From: JBEKHI01 sp050012355
GTDB lineage: Bacteria; Actinomycetota; Actinomycetes; Streptosporangiales; Streptosporangiaceae
Direction of reading: 5' to 3'
Assembly (NCBI GenBank): GCA_050012355.1
Contig: JBEKHI010000111.1
Location: forward strand, 1-23,573
DNA: 23,573 bases
A program made the position numbers and the translations under genes. The notes beneath the pieces were generated by a model. The model was not told where the DNA came from. It saw nothing but the letters and a program-made list of their open reading frames with translations, and ran no database searches. Within the stretch, counting starts at the first letter, position 1, and every line of letters begins with the position of its first letter. Shown here one piece after another: positions 20,368-23,573 of the stretch.

Positions 20368-21789
20368 GTGAAACTGCTGCATATCGCGGGAAAGTGGGTG
20401 CCGGCCGCCGACGGCGCGACCTCCCAGACGATCAACCCGGCCGACGGGCAACCGCTGGATACGCTGGCCGAAGCAGGCGAAACCGACGTCGCCGCCGCCG
20501 TCAAAGCCGCGCGGGAGGCGTTCGACACCGGACCATGGCGCGTCACCCCGGTCACCGAACGCGCCGCCCGGCTGTACCGCATCGCGGAACTCTTGCAGCG
20601 TGATCGCGAGGAGATCGCGCGCACCGAGTCGCGAGACACCGGCAAGTCAGTCGAAGAGGGCCAGTTCGACGTGGACGACACGATCGCCGTGTTCCGGTAC
20701 TACGCGGGAATCGCCGGCGACCATGCGGGACGCGTCGTCGACCCCGGCCGACCCGATGTGACCAGCAGGATCACCCACGAACCGGTCGGAGTCTGCGCGC
20801 TGATCGCGCCCTGGAACTACCCGCTGCTGCAGATCTCCTGGAAGCTCGCGCCCGCCCTCGCGGCCGGGAACACCACCGTGCTGAAGCCATCCGAGCTGAC
20901 CCCGCTCAGCACCGTCAAGCTCACCGAACTGACACAAGAGGCGGGCGTGCCCGACGGCGTCGTGAACCTCATCCTCGGCGCCGGGAACAAAGCGGGCGAG
21001 GCACTCACCACCGACCAGCGGGTGGACCTGATCTCGTTCACCGGCGGCCTGGCCACCGGCGAGCACATCATGACCGTCGCCGCGCGCGGGGTCCGGAGGG
21101 TCGCGCTCGAGCTCGGCGGCAAGAACCCGAACATCATCTTCGCCGACGCCGACTTCGAGGCGGCGGTGGACAACGCGCTGACCGGCGCCTTCCTGCATTC
21201 CGGCCAGGTCTGCTCGGCCGGGGCGAGGATCCTGGTCGAGGAGAGTCTGCACCGCCGTTTTGTCCAAGAAATGAAACTGCGGACGGAGAAGATCACCTGT
21301 AATCCGCTGATATCCGCGCAGCACCGCGAAAAGGTCGAGCGGTACATCGCCTCGGCGCGAGCCGAGGGGGCGACGGTGACGGGCGGTACCCGGCCGGACG
21401 GTCCCGGGTTCTATCTGCGGCCCGCCCTGATCGACGGGTGCACCAGGGACATGACCGTGATCCGCGAGGAGGTCTTCGGCCCGGTCGCGACCATCGAGAC
21501 GTTCCGCACCGAGGATGAGGCGATCCGGCTCGGCAACGACACCGACTACGGTCTGGCCGGAGCGGTGTGGACCTCGGACGCGGGGCGCGCGGAGCGGGTC
21601 GCCACGGCGCTTCGGCACGGCACCGTCTGGATCAACGACTACCACCCCTACCTGCCGCAGGCCGAGTGGGGCGGCTTCGGCAAGTCTGGCATCGGCCGCG
21701 AGCTAGGCCCGTCCGGGCTGGATGAGTACCAGGAGAAGAAGCACATCTACCACAACCTGCGGCCGGCCCCGAGCGGGTGGTTCTTGTAG
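20368..21789 (+). CDS. NAD(P)-dependent aldehyde dehydrogenase (betaine-aldehyde/aminobutyraldehyde type)
   Basis: 473 residues from GTG 20368, chosen because AGGA ends 8 nt upstream and MKLLHIAGKWV is a normal ALDH beginning; ATG 20359, three codons earlier, is an alternative. ALDH landmarks: Asn150 in APWNYPLLQ, KPSELTPL (coenzyme site), FTGGLATG, Glu248 in ALELGGKNPN, catalytic Cys282 in SGQVCSAG, EEVFGPVATI, and SGIGRELGPSGLDEYQEKKH near the end. It oxidises an aldehyde to the acid; the betaine/4-aminobutyraldehyde branch is the closest pattern. One oddity is TEKITCNPLISAQHREKV, where relatives carry about 9-12 more residues (the LGDPLD...MGPLIS segment) before PLIS: an in-frame gap near 21300. 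The region lies away from the active site. Confidence 0.92.
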   Translation: MKLLHIAGKWVPAADGATSQTINPADGQPLDTLAEAGETDVAAAVKAAREAFDTGPWRVTPVTERAARLYRIAELLQRDREEIARTESRDTGKSVEEGQFDVDDTIAVFRYYAGIAGDHAGRVVDPGRPDVTSRITHEPVGVCALIAPWNYPLLQISWKLAPALAAGNTTVLKPSELTPLSTVKLTELTQEAGVPDGVVNLILGAGNKAGEALTTDQRVDLISFTGGLATGEHIMTVAARGVRRVALELGGKNPNIIFADADFEAAVDNALTGAFLHSGQVCSAGARILVEESLHRRFVQEMKLRTEKITCNPLISAQHREKVERYIASARAEGATVTGGTRPDGPGFYLRPALIDGCTRDMTVIREEVFGPVATIETFRTEDEAIRLGNDTDYGLAGAVWTSDAGRAERVATALRHGTVWINDYHPYLPQAEWGGFGKSGIGRELGPSGLDEYQEKKHIYHNLRPAPSGWFL

Positions 21790-21828
21790 CGGGCAGGTGA
21801 GGTGGGCGGGTGTGGTAGGCATAACTCC

Positions 21829-23573
21829 ATGACGACAGAGCTGATCCCGCGCCGTGTCCTGTTCGGCAACCCCGAGCGCACTAGCCCGCGGCTCTCCCCC
21901 GACGGTACCCGGCTGGCCTGGATCGCGCCCAAGGACGGCGTGCTCAACGTCTGGGTCGGGCCGATCGGTGCCGAGGGCGTCGACTGGGACGCCGCGCAGG
22001 TGGTGACCGACGACCGCGACCGCGGCATCCGGGTGATCGTCTGGGCACGGGACAACCGGCATCTGCTCTACCTGCAGGACACCGGCGGCGATGAGAACTG
22101 GCGGCTCTACGACGTCGACCTCGAGACGATGGCGCGCCGCGACCTCACCCCGTTCGATGGCATCCAGGCACGGGTCGAGAGCACCAGCAAGCGGCACCCC
22201 GATTACGTGCTCGTCGGGATGAACCAGCGTGACGAGCAGCTGCACGATGTGTACCGGCTGGACCTGCGCACCGGTGAGCTGACGCTCGAGGTGGAAAACC
22301 CGGGCTTCGCCGCCTGGCTCGCCGATGAGGACCTCGTCGTGCGGGCCGGGTACTCACCGCTGCCGGACGGCGGCTACGACCTCAAGGTGCGCGACACCGC
22401 CGACGGCGACTGGCGGACGCTGCTGACGATCGACGCCGATGACGCCGCCGCCAGCGACGTCGTGTCGTTCAGCGGCGACGGCCGGTCGCTGCTGCTGATC
22501 AGCGCGATCGGCTCGGACACCGGCCGGCTGACCAGGGTCGATCTCGCGACCGGGGACGCGGAGGTCATCTTCGAGGACCCCGAGGCGGACGTGACGGGAG
22601 CGCTGCTGCACCCGGATACCCGTGACCCGCTGATCGTCATCGTGACGAAGGACCGCGCCGAGTACCACGTCCTCGACCCGTCGGTCGCTGATGACCTCGC
22701 CGCCATCCGCGCGCTGCACCACGGCGACCCGCAGTTCCTCGGCCGCGACGACGCGGACCGTACGTGGCTGGTGGCCTTCACCACCGACACCGGCCCCGTC
22801 CCGTTTTACAGCTACAGCAGGCCAGAACGGCGAGGCGATCTCGTCTTCGTGCACCAGCCATCGCTCGCGCGGTACGAGCTCGCGCCGATGGAGCCGTTCA
22901 GCTTCACGGCGCGAGACGGGCTGACCATCCACGGGTACGCGACCTTCCCGCTCGGCGAGGGCCGGTCCGGCCTGCCGGCCGTGCTGAACGTGCACGGCGG
23001 CCCGCAGGCCCGTGACGTCTGGGGGTTCGACCCGGAAGCCCAGTGGCTCGCCAACCGCGGTTACCTGTGCGTTGAGGTGAACTACCGCGGGTCGACCGGG
23101 TACGGCAAGAGCTTCGTCGCGGCCGGTGACCGCGAGTGGGGCGCCAAGATGCACGACGACCTGATCGACGCGGTCGACTACATCGTGGCCCAGGGCTGGG
23201 CGAACAAGGAACGGGTGGCCATCTACGGCGGATCGTACGGCGGTTACGCGGCGCTGGTGGGCGCGGCGTTCACGCCGGATGTGTTCGCCTGCGCGGTGGA
23301 CATCGTGGGCCCGTCGAACCTCAAGACGCTGCTTGACTCGATCCCGCCCTACTGGAAGCCGATGGCCGCGGGCCTGTACAAGCGGGTCGGGAACCCCGAG
23401 ACCGACGAGGAGTTCCTCTGGTCCCGCTCGCCGCTGTCCCGGGCGCGTGACATACGGATTCCGCTGCTGATCGCCCAGGGCGCCAACGACCCGCGGGTCA
23501 AGCAGGCCGAGTCGGAGCAGATCGTCGCGGCGCTGAAGGATGCCGGGATCGACTACGAGTACATGCTGTTCCC
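21829..23573 (+). CDS. S9 family peptidase (prolyl oligopeptidase/acylaminoacyl peptidase type), 3' end outside window
   Basis: ATG 21829 opens a frame that stays open to the window end (581 codons). The N-terminal beta-propeller (residues about 10-370) has SPRLSPDGTRLAWIAPKDG, VWARDNRHLLYLQDTGGDEN and GFAAWLADEDLVVRAGY. The catalytic alpha/beta-hydrolase follows: FTARDGLTIHGYATFPLG, PAVLNVHGGPQARD, VNYRGSTGYGKSF, DDLIDAVDYIVAQGWANKER, nucleophile Ser469 in YGGSYGGYAAL, and Asp554 in AQGANDPRVKQAES. The catalytic His should lie about 35 codons beyond the window. It is cytoplasmic (no signal) and cleaves short peptides or acyl-amino acids. It starts 39 nt after the ALDH stop on the same strand and may be co-transcribed, though no clear ribosome site precedes it. 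Confidence 0.93.
   Translation, partial: MTTELIPRRVLFGNPERTSPRLSPDGTRLAWIAPKDGVLNVWVGPIGAEGVDWDAAQVVTDDRDRGIRVIVWARDNRHLLYLQDTGGDENWRLYDVDLETMARRDLTPFDGIQARVESTSKRHPDYVLVGMNQRDEQLHDVYRLDLRTGELTLEVENPGFAAWLADEDLVVRAGYSPLPDGGYDLKVRDTADGDWRTLLTIDADDAAASDVVSFSGDGRSLLLISAIGSDTGRLTRVDLATGDAEVIFEDPEADVTGALLHPDTRDPLIVIVTKDRAEYHVLDPSVADDLAAIRALHHGDPQFLGRDDADRTWLVAFTTDTGPVPFYSYSRPERRGDLVFVHQPSLARYELAPMEPFSFTARDGLTIHGYATFPLGEGRSGLPAVLNVHGGPQARDVWGFDPEAQWLANRGYLCVEVNYRGSTGYGKSFVAAGDREWGAKMHDDLIDAVDYIVAQGWANKERVAIYGGSYGGYAALVGAAFTPDVFACAVDIVGPSNLKTLLDSIPPYWKPMAAGLYKRVGNPETDEEFLWSRSPLSRARDIRIPLLIAQGANDPRVKQAESEQIVAALKDAGIDYEYMLF

Noticed and set aside
1..23573. CRISPR arrays, tRNA/rRNA genes, insertion sequences
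   Set aside because: No regularly spaced direct repeats with unique spacers, no cloverleaf or rRNA sequence recognised, and no transposase motifs in any frame.

Overview
The window is 23.6 kb of very GC-rich DNA with actinobacterial features: frequent GTG starts, lipobox lipoproteins, a two-domain GlnE of about 1000 residues, AraC/TetR/SnoaL-type accessory genes and a TPR fragment of the AfsR/NB-ARC kind. A filamentous actinomycete (Streptosporangiales or a related order) is the best guess; the genus cannot be read from the sequence. I see no tRNA, rRNA, CRISPR array or intact transposase.

Layout. 1-2865: the 3' part of an FMN-dependent alpha-hydroxy-acid oxidase, a decayed TPR-regulator fragment on the minus strand, and an epoxide-hydrolase-type alpha/beta hydrolase whose start abuts that fragment. 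3019-6631 is an envelope/secretion zone: a broken L,D-transpeptidase lipoprotein, a secreted DUF3494 (ice-binding-like) protein with a histidine-rich repeat tail, the C-terminal stump of an ECF sigma factor, and a secreted phage-tail-collar-like protein. 6722-8158: a TetR repressor divergent from a SnoaL-like gene, with two matching palindromic operators between them; the SnoaL reading frame has no stop at its expected end and runs antisense into the next operon.

7727-10566 (minus strand) is the most unusual part: eight tightly coupled genes. They are a small hypothetical, a chimera joining the FAD half of a CO-dehydrogenase medium subunit (CoxM) to the C-terminus of an XdhC/CoxI-like maturation factor plus a YHS metal-binding domain, a CoxG-type SRPBCC protein, and five consecutive small single-pass membrane proteins that fall into two paralogous pairs plus a singleton. 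The catalytic CoxL and iron-sulfur CoxS genes expected between CoxM and XdhC are absent. Either a deletion or an assembly collapse left the membrane-side part of a molybdenum-hydroxylase operon.

10673-16842: an ABM-type monooxygenase convergent with an AraC-type regulator, a terpene-cyclase-fold protein, a SAM methyltransferase and glnE (nitrogen control). 16955-23573: a small lipoprotein, a MacB/FtsX-type permease without an adjacent ATPase, a secreted GH43 arabinanase behind a clear promoter and a perfect 20-bp operator palindrome, an aldehyde dehydrogenase with a short internal gap, and an S9 prolyl-oligopeptidase cut by the window end.

A recurring theme is disruption. I count compensating frameshifts in the TPR fragment, a deletion with frameshift in the L,D-transpeptidase, single-base frameshifts in two small membrane genes, the CoxM/XdhC fusion, the missing SnoaL stop and the ALDH gap. 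Part may be real gene decay and part base-calling or assembly error; the sequence alone does not separate them.
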